This document shows, one piece after another, positions 25,357-34,442 of a stretch of 64,000 nt of DNA (positions are counted from its first letter, which is position 1; the number at the start of each line of letters is the position of its first letter). Under the pieces are notes generated by a model that was not told the DNA's origin, ran no database searches, and saw only the letters and a program-made list of their open reading frames with translations. The stretch covers positions 3,496,001 through 3,560,000 of the forward strand of contig NZ_CP116899.1 in the NCBI RefSeq assembly GCF_030997045.1, read 5' to 3'. The translations under genes and the position numbers were made by a program. The stretch is from Microbulbifer sp. TB1203 (GTDB lineage: Bacteria > Pseudomonadota > Gammaproteobacteria > Pseudomonadales > Cellvibrionaceae).

Positions 25357-25699
25357 TCAGGCTTCAGTTTCCGGCACCTTGGCGAAGTCGCCGACACCGG
25401 TCTCCTTCAGCAGGGAATCCACCAGCGGCGCCATGGCGCGGTGCTTGAGGGCGCTGCCGACCAGGGCTTCCGGGTCCAGGGTGCGCACCCCCAGAGTCTG
25501 CGCGGCATTGCCGATGGCGTCGTTATCCGGCTTGACCCGCAGGTAGAATTCCGCGAGCACATCCACGCGCATCCGGTCCTTGGTGATCAGCGCCTGGTGC
25601 CCTTGCGCGATGCTCCACCATCACATAATGGGTGGTGCCAAACTGGTCGCTGAAGCGCACTTCTGCCGGTGGGCCGGAGGCGGCTTCGCCGATGATGAA
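25357..25699 (-). pseudogene. Relic of a yqiJ-yqiK (OB-fold protein plus flotillin) locus
   Basis: Two frames carry fragments of two proteins. The right part (SGPPAEVRFSDQFGTTHYVMVE) resembles the C-terminal OB-fold of YqiJ/DUF1449 proteins. The left part begins mid-protein with QALITKDRMRVDVLAEFYLRV and KPDNDAIGNAAQTLGVRTLDPE, the SPFH core of a YqiK-like flotillin, then jumps to a C-terminal-like ALKHRAMAPLVDSLLKETG. The bulk of both genes is missing and the reading frame changes between them. The terminator downstream survives. Family assignment is from memory of conserved segments. Confidence 0.7.
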
Positions 25700-25820
25700 A
25701 TTCTCCTTATAAAGAAATACACGCCAAATAAAGGGGAGAGGAGAAGGAATAGCCGCGCGCCTTTCTTGGCTCCGCGACACCGCTTGAGCAAAAGTTGAGC
25801 GGCCGCGGAACTACAATCCG

Positions 25821-27209
25821 ATGATGACCGAGCACAACCTGATCCTCAACGTCGACAGCTACAAGGCCAGCCACTACCTGCAGTACCCGCCGGGTTCCGA
25901 GTATGTGAGCAGTTACATGGAGTGCCGCGGCGGCGAATTTCCCGAGGCGGTGTTTTTCGGGCTGCAGGCATTTATCAAGCAGTACCTGCAGCAGCCGGTT
26001 TCCGCCGCGGATATCGACGAGGCGGAGGCGATGCTGCACGCCCACGGCCTGCCCTGCCACCGCGCCGGCTGGGAGCATATCGTCGAGGAGCACGGCGGCC
26101 TGCTCCCGTTGGAGATATCCGCGGTACCCGAGGGCACGGCGGTGCCGCTGCACAATGTGATGCTGCAGGTGGTGAACACCTGCCCCGCCTGTTTCTGGCT
26201 CACTACCTATATCGAGACCGCCCTGGTGCGCGCCATCTGGTATCCGGTGACCGTGGCCACCCAGAGCCGTGAGATCAAAAAGATCATTGCCCATTACCTG
26301 GAGGAGACCGCGGATTCCCTGGACGGCCTGCCGTTCAAGCTGCACGACTTCGGCGCCCGCGGCGCCAGCAGCCTGGAGACGGCCATGCTCGGCGGCATGG
26401 CGCACCTGGTGAATTTCCACGGCACGGACACGGTGTCCGGGCTGGTGGCGACACGAAAATATTACGGCGCGGATATGGCCGGCTACTCGATCCCCGCCGC
26501 CGAGCACAGCACCATGACCGCCTGGGGGAAGGAAAGGGAGGCGGACGCCTATGCCAATATGCTCGACCAGTTCGCCGGGCCGGACAAACTGGTGGCGGTG
26601 GTCAGCGACAGCTACGACATCTGGAATGCGATCGAGAATATCTGGGGCGGCGTGCTCAGGCAGCGGGTGATCGACAACGGCGGCACCTTGGTCATCAGGC
26701 CGGACTCCGGCGAGCCGGTGAGAATAGTCACCGAAAGCCTGGAGCGGCTGATGCGTATTTTCGGCTGTCAGACGAATAGCAAGGGCTACCGGATGCTGCC
26801 GGACTTTATCCGCATCATCCAGGGCGACGGCATCTCTCGGCGTTCCATTCCCAAAATTCTGCAGGCGATGAAGGAGCGCAAACAGAGTGCCGACAACGTC
26901 ACCTTCGGTATGGGCGGCGAACTGCTGCAGAAGCTGCACCGGGACATCCTGAGCTTCGCGATGAAGGCCAGCGCCATCCGCATCGATGGCCAGTGGCACG
27001 ATGTGTACAAGAATCCGGTGACCGGGCCGGAGAAGAAATCCAAGCGCGGGCGGTTGGCGCTGATCGAGAACCCGGACGGGGAAATGGAGACGATCCGACT
27101 GGAACAGCAGGGAGAACGGGAGAACCTGCTGCGGCCGGTGTTCCGGGACGGACGGCTACTGACGGAGACATCCTTCGACCAGGTGCGCGCGCGGGCTGAG
27201 CTGCGCTAA
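25821..27209 (+). CDS. nadV: Nicotinamide phosphoribosyltransferase
   Basis: 462 residues, the length of NAMPT/NadV enzymes, which make NMN from nicotinamide and PRPP. The N-terminal LNVDSYKASHYLQYPPG, the LHDFGARGASSLETA segment and the active-site AAEHSTMTAW (His) are all conserved, as is TLVIRPDSGEP, which binds the phosphoribosyl group. Two ATG codons occur in tandem at the start. No Nudix or regulator gene is adjacent, so it acts as a stand-alone salvage route to NAD. Confidence 0.94.
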   Translation: MMTEHNLILNVDSYKASHYLQYPPGSEYVSSYMECRGGEFPEAVFFGLQAFIKQYLQQPVSAADIDEAEAMLHAHGLPCHRAGWEHIVEEHGGLLPLEISAVPEGTAVPLHNVMLQVVNTCPACFWLTTYIETALVRAIWYPVTVATQSREIKKIIAHYLEETADSLDGLPFKLHDFGARGASSLETAMLGGMAHLVNFHGTDTVSGLVATRKYYGADMAGYSIPAAEHSTMTAWGKEREADAYANMLDQFAGPDKLVAVVSDSYDIWNAIENIWGGVLRQRVIDNGGTLVIRPDSGEPVRIVTESLERLMRIFGCQTNSKGYRMLPDFIRIIQGDGISRRSIPKILQAMKERKQSADNVTFGMGGELLQKLHRDILSFAMKASAIRIDGQWHDVYKNPVTGPEKKSKRGRLALIENPDGEMETIRLEQQGERENLLRPVFRDGRLLTETSFDQVRARAELR

Positions 27210-27349
27210 AAACCAAGGCCCCTTCATGCCATCCTCGCAGTGTCCCGCCGAAAGCTGTTCGTGGGGGCTTTGCCGCTTGCGAAACTGGACGACACACAGT
27301 AAGTGTCGGAAGGAAACGAGCCTCTTCCCACCCACTCCTGCTCGCACCC

Positions 27350-28597
27350 TCACCCGCGTTCGCCACCTTCGTCAAGCTTGGCCGACAACAATCCCGGGAA
27401 AGCGAAAAGGACTCGATCTCTCCTTCGACCGTTGAGGACCATTCCAATGGCAGTGGAGCGAACCACCAGATCGTAGAGTATCAGCGAAAGGCCGATAGTG
27501 ATGGCCGAAATGGCGACCAGTTTAAGCGACCAATGCAAGGCCACTTCGGCGAAGGCAATCTGCAACCAGACTACGATCGGCAGGTGAATTAGGTAGACCC
27601 AGTAAGAGGAGTCCGCGATGTAGCGGACCAGCTTGCTGGGCTTGTCGAAGAATCGTTTGAAGAGTCCGATGCCAACGGCGACCAAGGTCCACATCATGAT
27701 CGCATAGCCGGCTACGAACAAGACGCGGATCAGCGTGATCTGGGGATGGCCGGACTCTAACTGAAACTTAGCAAGGTAAACGGACGTGGCAATTCCGGCG
27801 ATGCAGAGCGCGACGGTTGCAATCGACAGGCGAGCGAATTGGCCGATGAGCGACTGCTGCCGCTGCAGAAGCCAGCCGAGGAGGAAGAAGCTTCCATACA
27901 CCAACAGGACAGGTAGGTGGGGCGCCAGCGACTGATCGGGCGTGTCCATGCCCCACAGTTTCATATGCCAAAGGCTGATTGCGGTGAGAGCGGCCAGGAC
28001 GATGAGGGCGAATCGAGAATCCGACAGCCGGGTGATTGCCGAATCGACTTTTCGGGTCAAGAATTCACGCAGTTGGGGCCGTAGGCCAATTAGAGAACGC
28101 AGTCCAAGCGTGATGCCGGTCACCAATAGCAAGTAATAGAGGAACCAGAGATGGCTGCCGGTAAAAAGCCCCTTGGGAAGCTCGGCAAGCGATTGAAAGC
28201 CAATTTTCAAACCGGAAAGGATGTTGACCTCTCCTCGCATGCTTTCGCTTCCCATGGCCCAGGAAGCGACGAGCAAGGGTCTCAGGATGAACCAGCCAAC
28301 CACGAATGGGATAGCGATTCGAATCAGTCTCGATTGAAGAAAAGAACCGGCCCCTTGGCGGTGGAAGGTCATGTGGCTAAAGAAACCTGCGATCAGGAAA
28401 AACAGCTCCATGCGAAAGGAATGGCTTACCATTACGACATTTGACAAGAGGTAGCTGGTCGACACGTCCATGACTGCCCAGCCGATGAAGATCGGCAGAA
28501 ACGACAAGCTGGCATGGAAGACGATTCCGAGCAGCAGGGCGAAGGCCCGCACGGCGTCTAGGTAGTCGAGTCGATTGCTTTCGATTGTGGCAGTCAT
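27350..28597 (-). CDS. Acyltransferase 3 family membrane protein
   Basis: 415 residues with about ten membrane helices. The opening RLDYLDAVRAFALLLGIVFHASL contains the conserved active-site histidine of the acyltransferase-3 fold, and FRMELFFLIAGFFSHM plus RLIRIAIPF are the usual following motifs. The layout resembles OpgC/MdoC, which succinylates periplasmic glucans, but the substrate is not determined. It is 46 bp downstream of the CIA30-like gene on the same strand, so the two may be one unit. Codon choice here looks less GC-rich than in the flanking genes. Confidence 0.88.
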   Translation of the reverse strand: MTATIESNRLDYLDAVRAFALLLGIVFHASLSFLPIFIGWAVMDVSTSYLLSNVVMVSHSFRMELFFLIAGFFSHMTFHRQGAGSFLQSRLIRIAIPFVVGWFILRPLLVASWAMGSESMRGEVNILSGLKIGFQSLAELPKGLFTGSHLWFLYYLLLVTGITLGLRSLIGLRPQLREFLTRKVDSAITRLSDSRFALIVLAALTAISLWHMKLWGMDTPDQSLAPHLPVLLVYGSFFLLGWLLQRQQSLIGQFARLSIATVALCIAGIATSVYLAKFQLESGHPQITLIRVLFVAGYAIMMWTLVAVGIGLFKRFFDKPSKLVRYIADSSYWVYLIHLPIVVWLQIAFAEVALHWSLKLVAISAITIGLSLILYDLVVRSTAIGMVLNGRRRDRVLFAFPGLLSAKLDEGGERG

Positions 28598-28643
28598 GGT
28601 TGTCGAGATTCCTGGATTGAATATTCGGATACGATTGGATCGG

Positions 28644-29243
28644 CTAGTAGAAGCTCACCTCGTCCACTTCGAAATCGAAGGCGTTTCTTCGCACGTCGAA
28701 AGCGACCATGCTGAGACTGGAAATCGTTTCCGTATTCAAGGGCGTTTGCTCCGACCAGGCTCGCTTCATGCTCGCAAAGGGGATCTTGACTTCGTGGAAC
28801 TGACCATCGGCCTGGAGTGCAATCGGCGCGGCATGGTAGTCGAAATTCGTAACCTCCGGACTAATGGCCGAAATGGACAGATTGCCCTTGTTGACGCGTA
28901 CCAGGAGACGAACGCCTTGGAATTTGCTGACGTTTATCGGCAGCCCCTGGGGATCGAGTAGCAATACCGCGCTAGCCCAACCCGGTTGTCCGCGTGGCGG
29001 CGCAATTTCGCCCCTGGCGACGAGGATGCCGTCTTCGATGCTATAGTGAACGGCGGTATTTCCCCCCGCCGTCGTGTCGTCGATAAATTGACGCTCGATT
29101 CCGAGGCTGTTGCGCTGGGAATCGCTGAAGTCGTCGACCGTTTGCAGTGCCTCATCGCCAACAGCCGGGTTGATGATTGCGATCACGGCGATCGTCGCCA
29201 GCGTCCTGGAGACAAGGCGATTGAGCGAGTTGAATGTAGTCAT
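28644..29243 (-). CDS. Secreted CIA30/CBM11-like beta-sandwich protein
   Basis: 199 residues. An N-terminal hydrophobic segment (TLATIAVIAIINPAVG) looks like a signal peptide. The rest has the CIA30 pattern: an early DDFSD, AVHYSIEDGILVARGEI, then FQGVRLLVRVNKGNLSIS, HEVKIPFASMKRAW and a final VDEVSFY strand. The fold is galactose-binding-like; bacterial members are uncharacterised. It is divergent from the large ECF sigma factor, with 223 bp between starts, which could hold a shared control region. Confidence 0.75.
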   Translation of the reverse strand: MTTFNSLNRLVSRTLATIAVIAIINPAVGDEALQTVDDFSDSQRNSLGIERQFIDDTTAGGNTAVHYSIEDGILVARGEIAPPRGQPGWASAVLLLDPQGLPINVSKFQGVRLLVRVNKGNLSISAISPEVTNFDYHAAPIALQADGQFHEVKIPFASMKRAWSEQTPLNTETISSLSMVAFDVRRNAFDFEVDEVSFY

Positions 29244-29466
29244 GATGCTTTTCCTGGTGGGTTGCGGTTATTTTCAGATCGGAGTCCGGCGATTTCGGAC
29301 GATTGCTTGCTGTTGCACCCGGTAAGTGCCCATCGAGGAAAGGGAGGTGACACGGAAATCTCATGTATTCCCCCTGGAGCGCTTTTTTTGGCCTTTTCGA
29401 AAGATCCTGTCACCTTTGGGCCAGGACCGGGCACCTGCTATACAGGCACCGGCTATTTGGACGCTC

Positions 29467-31101
29467 ATGAAACTATTCGAAAAAAGATCGACTCTGGAAG
29501 ACGCCAGCGACGCGTCCCTGGTGCTGGCATCGATTGGAGGTGATCAGCAAGCCTTTGGAAGCATCGTAAGCCGCTACCAGCGCTTGCTTTGCTCCTTGGC
29601 CTATTCATCGCTGGGCAGCTTCGGCGAAAGCGAGGATGTCGCCCAGGAAACCTTTGTTGAGGCCTGGAAGAGCCTTGAAAGCCTGCGCGAGCCAGAAAAA
29701 CTCAAGCCCTGGTTGTGCGGGATCCTGCGTTTCAAGATCAGCCATCACCGCCGAAAGGAGGCCCGGCAGCCAGTGCGGCACGCCGAGGACTTGCAGGAAG
29801 CGGAAGCGTTTGAATCCGATGATGAAGGCATCGAGGGGATGGCGATCAAGGAAGAAGAACAGGCCTTGCTATGGACGGCTTTGGAGAAAGTGCCGGAAAT
29901 CTATCGCGAACCCTTGATTCTGTACTACCGGGAGCACCGGTCCGTGGAGCGCGTGGCCGACGAGCTCGATCTTTCAGAGGATGCAGTGAAGCAGCGCCTG
30001 TCACGCGGTCGAAAAATCCTGCAGGAGCGAATGTTGGCTTTCGTAGAAGGCGCCCTGGCCAAGAGTACTCCTGGATCGGTATTTACAATAGGCGTACTCG
30101 CCGCCTTGCCGACGATCGCCCCTCCCGCCAAAGCTGCCACCGCCGCCATGCTGGCGGCCCATGCGAGTTCCTGGATCAAATGGGCCGGTGTGGCTACGTT
30201 TATGGCAACGGTTTCCGGATTGGTCAGCTCGGTCTTTGGCATGCGTGCAAGCCTGGATCAATCGCGCACCAGGCGTGAACGCCGGTCCGTCGTAAAGTGG
30301 TCGTTGCTGTTCTTTGGCTCGGCGGTTGTCTTCGTGGCAGGGATGTTTGCGCTCAGGCAACTCGCAATGGGGTCGCATGAAGACGTCCAATTCTATTCCG
30401 TATTGGCCCAAGCGATGGTTCTTGGATTTTCTATCAGCTATGTTGCGATGACGTATCATTTGCTCAAGAGCCAGCGAACCTTGAGAGCGTCTGAGCGCTT
30501 GAGACGGCCAGATCTGTTCAAGGCCCCTGAGGATCAACCTGAGTCGAAACGGCGCGAAATCCGTAGCCGCTTGCATCTGTTCGGCCTGCCGCTTCTTCAT
30601 GTCAAACTTGCGAAGCCAGAGGCGGGCGATGCGCCCGCTGTAGGCTGGATCGCCGCAGGCGACAGGGCGTACGGCTTGGTATTCGCATGGGGTGGCTTCG
30701 CAGTGGCACCGATAAGCGTTGGAATCGTATCCTGTGGTTTGGTGACAGCCGGCGCCATAGGGATTGGCATCGTAGGAATGGGCACCGTAGGGATTGGCCT
30801 GCTGGCATTGGGCGCCTCGGCAATCGGATACAAGGCCTATGCTTCGCTCTCTGCCATGGGCTGGGAGAGCGCCTTCAGCGGAGGCTTCTCTGTTGCAAAA
30901 GACGCGGCAATTGGACCAATCTCGATCGCCAACCAGATAAACAACGAGCAGGCAGGAGAGATCGTAAACCTGGCGGCATTAGACCAGACCCATGCCCCGG
31001 TCCTGGGGGCACTTGCGTTCCTGGTGATCGTCCCGGTGGTTTGCTATGCGAAGGCTGTGCGTCGAAGGCATGCCAGACCCGGCCTCGGAGCTAGCAACTG
31101 A
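29467..31101 (+). CDS. ECF sigma factor with membrane and glycine-repeat C-terminal extension
   Basis: 544 residues from ATG 29467; a GTG at 29326 would add 47 residues without sigma homology. Residues 1-190 are a complete ECF sigma factor: region 2 (FGSIVSRYQRLLCSLAYSSLGSF, SEDVAQETFVEAW, LKPWLCGILR) and region 4 (PEIYREPLILYYREHRSVERVADELDLSEDAVKQRLSRGR). Instead of stopping, the protein continues with about six hydrophobic helices (for example VAGMFALRQL, AMVLGFSISYVAM) and a Gly-every-third-to-sixth-residue tract (VGIVSCGLVTAGAIGIGIVG). The architecture suggests a sigma domain tethered to the membrane and controlled by its own C-terminus. No separate anti-sigma gene is adjacent. Confidence 0.85.
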   Translation: MKLFEKRSTLEDASDASLVLASIGGDQQAFGSIVSRYQRLLCSLAYSSLGSFGESEDVAQETFVEAWKSLESLREPEKLKPWLCGILRFKISHHRRKEARQPVRHAEDLQEAEAFESDDEGIEGMAIKEEEQALLWTALEKVPEIYREPLILYYREHRSVERVADELDLSEDAVKQRLSRGRKILQERMLAFVEGALAKSTPGSVFTIGVLAALPTIAPPAKAATAAMLAAHASSWIKWAGVATFMATVSGLVSSVFGMRASLDQSRTRRERRSVVKWSLLFFGSAVVFVAGMFALRQLAMGSHEDVQFYSVLAQAMVLGFSISYVAMTYHLLKSQRTLRASERLRRPDLFKAPEDQPESKRREIRSRLHLFGLPLLHVKLAKPEAGDAPAVGWIAAGDRAYGLVFAWGGFAVAPISVGIVSCGLVTAGAIGIGIVGMGTVGIGLLALGASAIGYKAYASLSAMGWESAFSGGFSVAKDAAIGPISIANQINNEQAGEIVNLAALDQTHAPVLGALAFLVIVPVVCYAKAVRRRHARPGLGASN

Positions 31102-31311
31102 AGCTTGTTATGCGAGACCTGCCTGAATTATAGCGATAGCTTCGATTCGCCCCCGATCCCGCTCATCTCAACGACATGGCACTTTACTTTGGCGTGAGTC
31201 TCGCATATTGGTGAGCACCTGTTCGCCCGTGATCCGGGCGGCAGCGATAACGATAAAAACCGTCCCGACCCCGCCCACACGGCCAGGTTATGGGGACAGC
31301 CCGGAGGTGCC

Positions 31312-32943
31312 ATGCAAAGAAGAAAATTCCTCAAACTCGCCGGTGTCGGCGCCGGCGGTATCCTGCTGCCGGTCTACGGCGTTCCGGTCTCCGCGGAGCA
31401 GTTGGCCGGCAATGGCCTGGATGTGCGGCAAAAGAAAGCCCTTGCCGACGTCGTGCTCAATACCGCCCGCAAGGCCGGCGCCAGCTATACCGATGTGCGC
31501 ATCGGCCGCTATCTGAACCAGTTCGTGCTGACCCGCGAGACCAACGTCGAGAATATCGTCAACACCGAATCCTTCGGCGCCGGCATCCGTGTGATCGCGG
31601 GCGGCACCTGGGGCTTTTCGGCCACCAACGACCTGACCCCGGACAGCATCGCCCGCGCGGCGCGCCAGGCGGTGGCCGTGGCCAAGGCCAACGCCAAATA
31701 CCAGACGGAGCCGGTGCAGCTGGCGCCGGTGAAAGGCGTCGGCGAAGTCTCCTGGCAGACACCGATCCAGAAAAACGCCTTCGAGGTACCCATCGGCGAG
31801 AAGGTCGACTTCCTGATGGAGGTGAACAACGGCGCGCTCAAGGCCGGGGCCAGCTTTATCAACTCGTCCCTGTACCTGGTCAACGAGCAGAAGTATTTCG
31901 CCTCCAGCGACGGCTCCTATATCGACCAGGACGTGCACCGCCTGTGGGCGCCGATGGAAGTGACCGTAGTGGACAAGAAGACCGGTGTTTTCAAGACCCG
32001 CAATGGCCTCAGCGACCCGGTCGGCCGCGGCTACGAATACCTGGACGGGCGCGCGGAAGACAAGATCCACGGCCAGACCACCCTGTACACAAACTCCTAC
32101 GATATGGCCGAGGACGCGCGCCTCGCCGCGGAGCAGGCGAGAGCCAAGCTGTCCGCCAAATCCATCCAGCCGGGCAAGTACGATCTGGTGCTGGAACCCT
32201 CCCACCTAATGCTCACCATCCACGAATCCGTCGGCCACCCGCTGGAGCTGGACCGTGTACTCGGCTACGAGGCCAACTACGCCGGCACCTCCTTCGCCAC
32301 CCTGGACAAGTGGCGCAGCGGCAAATTCCAGTACGGCAGCGACAAGGTCAATCTATTCGCTGACAAGGTGCAGCCGGGTTCACTGGGGGCGGTCGGCTAC
32401 GACGACGAGGGCGTGAAGACCAAACGCTGGGACCTGGTGAAGGACGGCATTCTGGTGAACTACCAGGCCACCCGCGACCAGGTGCATATGATCGACCAGA
32501 AGGAATCCCACGGCTGCTGCTACGCCGACAGCTGGTCCAGTGTGCAATTCCAGCGCATGCCCAACGTGTCCCTGGCGCCGGGGAAGGAAAAGTATTCGGC
32601 GAAGGACATGATCCGCGACGTGGAGAAGGGCATCTATATTCTCGGCCGCGGCTCCTACTCCATCGATCAGCAGCGCTACAACTTCCAGTTCGGCGGCCAG
32701 CTGTTCTACGAGATAAAAGATGGCGAGATCGTCGGCCAGGTGGAGGACGTCGCCTACCAGTCGAACACCCAGGAATTCTGGAATTCCTGCACCGCCGTCT
32801 GCGACAGCAGCGACTACCGCCTGGGCGGCACCTTCTTCGATGGCAAGGGCCAGCCGAGCCAGGTGAGCGCCGTGTCCCACGGCTGTTCCACCAGCCGTTT
32901 CGACAAGATCAACGTTATCAACACCAAGCGCAATATTAGTTAA
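31312..32943 (+). CDS. Tat-exported TldD-type metalloprotease, copy 1
   Basis: 543 residues. It begins with a twin-arginine signal (RRKFLKLAGVGAGG), unusual for the cytoplasmic E. coli TldD. The catalytic HExxxH is HESVGH (H304, E305, H309), followed by the zinc-site region GCCYADSWSS and a C-terminal GGTFFDGKGQPSQVSAVSHG. TldD/TldE proteases unfold and cleave peptides, for example in microcin maturation. The start follows GGAGGTGCC. It is the first gene of a nine-gene co-directional block and is about three-quarters identical by eye to the third gene. Confidence 0.9.
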   Translation: MQRRKFLKLAGVGAGGILLPVYGVPVSAEQLAGNGLDVRQKKALADVVLNTARKAGASYTDVRIGRYLNQFVLTRETNVENIVNTESFGAGIRVIAGGTWGFSATNDLTPDSIARAARQAVAVAKANAKYQTEPVQLAPVKGVGEVSWQTPIQKNAFEVPIGEKVDFLMEVNNGALKAGASFINSSLYLVNEQKYFASSDGSYIDQDVHRLWAPMEVTVVDKKTGVFKTRNGLSDPVGRGYEYLDGRAEDKIHGQTTLYTNSYDMAEDARLAAEQARAKLSAKSIQPGKYDLVLEPSHLMLTIHESVGHPLELDRVLGYEANYAGTSFATLDKWRSGKFQYGSDKVNLFADKVQPGSLGAVGYDDEGVKTKRWDLVKDGILVNYQATRDQVHMIDQKESHGCCYADSWSSVQFQRMPNVSLAPGKEKYSAKDMIRDVEKGIYILGRGSYSIDQQRYNFQFGGQLFYEIKDGEIVGQVEDVAYQSNTQEFWNSCTAVCDSSDYRLGGTFFDGKGQPSQVSAVSHGCSTSRFDKINVINTKRNIS

Positions 32944-32948
32944 GGACA

Positions 32949-33018
32949 TCGTCATTCCGGCGCAGGCCGGAATCCATCTACCTACGAGCTCTATGGATTC
33001 CGGCCTTCGCCGGAATGA
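32949..33018. repeat. Dispersed inverted repeat, family A
   Basis: CGTCATTCCGGCGCAGGCCG and CCGGCCTTCGCCGGAATGAC form a hairpin between the first TldD and TldE-like genes. It may attenuate transcription or stabilise the mRNA segment. Confidence 0.8.
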
Positions 33019-33077
33019 CGAGGTCCAAATGTTATTCAGGCAGCAACGAACAACAATAAGTTTTTGGAGAAAAAGAA

Positions 33078-34415
33078 ATGGCAATTTTATCCAGAAGTGA
33101 AGCGAAACAAATTCTCGACAAGGTGCTGAAATACAGCAAAGCCGAAGCGGCCAGCGCCCAGCTCACCGGTGCCGAGACCGGCAATATCCGCTACGCACGC
33201 AACAGTGTTTCCACCAGCGGTATCGTCAACGATATCGAACTGGCGGTGGAGGCGCGTTTCGGCAAGAAGTCCGGCATCGCCACCATCAACGAATTCAGCG
33301 ATGCGGCGCTGGCAAAAGTCATGCGCCGCGCCGAGGAGCTGGCCAAGCTGTCACCGGACAACCCGGAGGCCATGCCGCTGCTGGGCGAGCAGAAATACCC
33401 GAAGGTGAACGGCTTCGCCAAATCCACCGCGGACATCACTCCGGACCAGCGCGCCAAGGCGGCGGCCGACTCCATCATGGCGGCCAGGGAGAGAAAGGTG
33501 ATCGCCGCCGGCTACCTGGAGGACGCGCGCTCCTTCGCCGCCGTGGCCAACACCAAGGGCCTGTTCGGCTACCACGTTTCCACCTCGGCGAATTTCACCG
33601 TAACCATGCGCACGGAAAATGGCCTGGGCTCCGGCTGGGCGCAGAGTGACGTTTCCGATTTCTCCACCATGAACACCGGCGCCGTCTCCAATATCGCCAT
33701 CGACAAGGCGGTGCAATCCCAGGAAGCGCGCGCACTGGAACCGGGCAAATACACGGTGATTCTGGAGCCCAGTGCGGTGTCCGGACTGGTCGGCTTTATG
33801 ATGTGGAACTACGACGCACGCAGCGCCGACGAGGGCCGCAGCTTTATGAGCAAGAAGGGCGGCGGCAACCGCATCGGCGAAAAGATGTTCGACAAGCGCG
33901 TGCACATCTACTCGGACCCGGCGGACCCGGATGTGCCGGCGATGCCCTGGGCGGAGGACGATTTCATGGCCCAGGAGCGCGTCGACTGGATCAGGGACGG
34001 CGTGGTGAAGAACCTCCCGCGCAGCCGCTACTGGGCCAGTCAATCCAAGGAAAAGGAAAAAGCGATTCCACAGCCGAACAACCTGATCATGGTCGGCGGC
34101 GACAAGTCGACCGCGGAACTGATCAAAAACACCCGCCGCGGCGTACTGGTGACCCGCACCTGGTATATCCGCATGGTGGACCCCCAGTCCCTGCTGCTCA
34201 CCGGCCTGACCCGCGACGGCACCTTCTATATCGAAAACGGCAAGATCAAATACCCGATCAAGAATTTCCGCTTCAATGAGAGCCCGGTGATCATGCTGAA
34301 CAACATCGAGGACATGGGCCGCGCCGAGCGCGTGGGCATGTGGGGTTACTCGGCGATGATCCCCGCACTGAAAGTGCGCGACTTCACCTTCAGCAGCCTT
34401 TCCGACGCCGTGTAA
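33078..34415 (+). CDS. TldE/PmbA-like subunit without export signal
   Basis: 445 residues of the TldD/PmbA family, without the HExxxH zinc motif, as in TldE/PmbA. Conserved features include IRYARNSVSTSGIVNDIELAV at the start and TRTWYIRMVDPQSLLLTGLTRDGTFYIENGKI near the end. No signal peptide is seen, although both neighbouring TldD proteins carry Tat signals. Heterodimer formation with a TldD is the family rule, so it may be co-exported as a passenger of a folded complex, which Tat permits. The start has GGAGAAAAAGAA upstream. Confidence 0.88.
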   Translation: MAILSRSEAKQILDKVLKYSKAEAASAQLTGAETGNIRYARNSVSTSGIVNDIELAVEARFGKKSGIATINEFSDAALAKVMRRAEELAKLSPDNPEAMPLLGEQKYPKVNGFAKSTADITPDQRAKAAADSIMAARERKVIAAGYLEDARSFAAVANTKGLFGYHVSTSANFTVTMRTENGLGSGWAQSDVSDFSTMNTGAVSNIAIDKAVQSQEARALEPGKYTVILEPSAVSGLVGFMMWNYDARSADEGRSFMSKKGGGNRIGEKMFDKRVHIYSDPADPDVPAMPWAEDDFMAQERVDWIRDGVVKNLPRSRYWASQSKEKEKAIPQPNNLIMVGGDKSTAELIKNTRRGVLVTRTWYIRMVDPQSLLLTGLTRDGTFYIENGKIKYPIKNFRFNESPVIMLNNIEDMGRAERVGMWGYSAMIPALKVRDFTFSSLSDAV

Positions 34416-34442
34416 CGGCCATAGCGAATCGAGGATTCAGAA

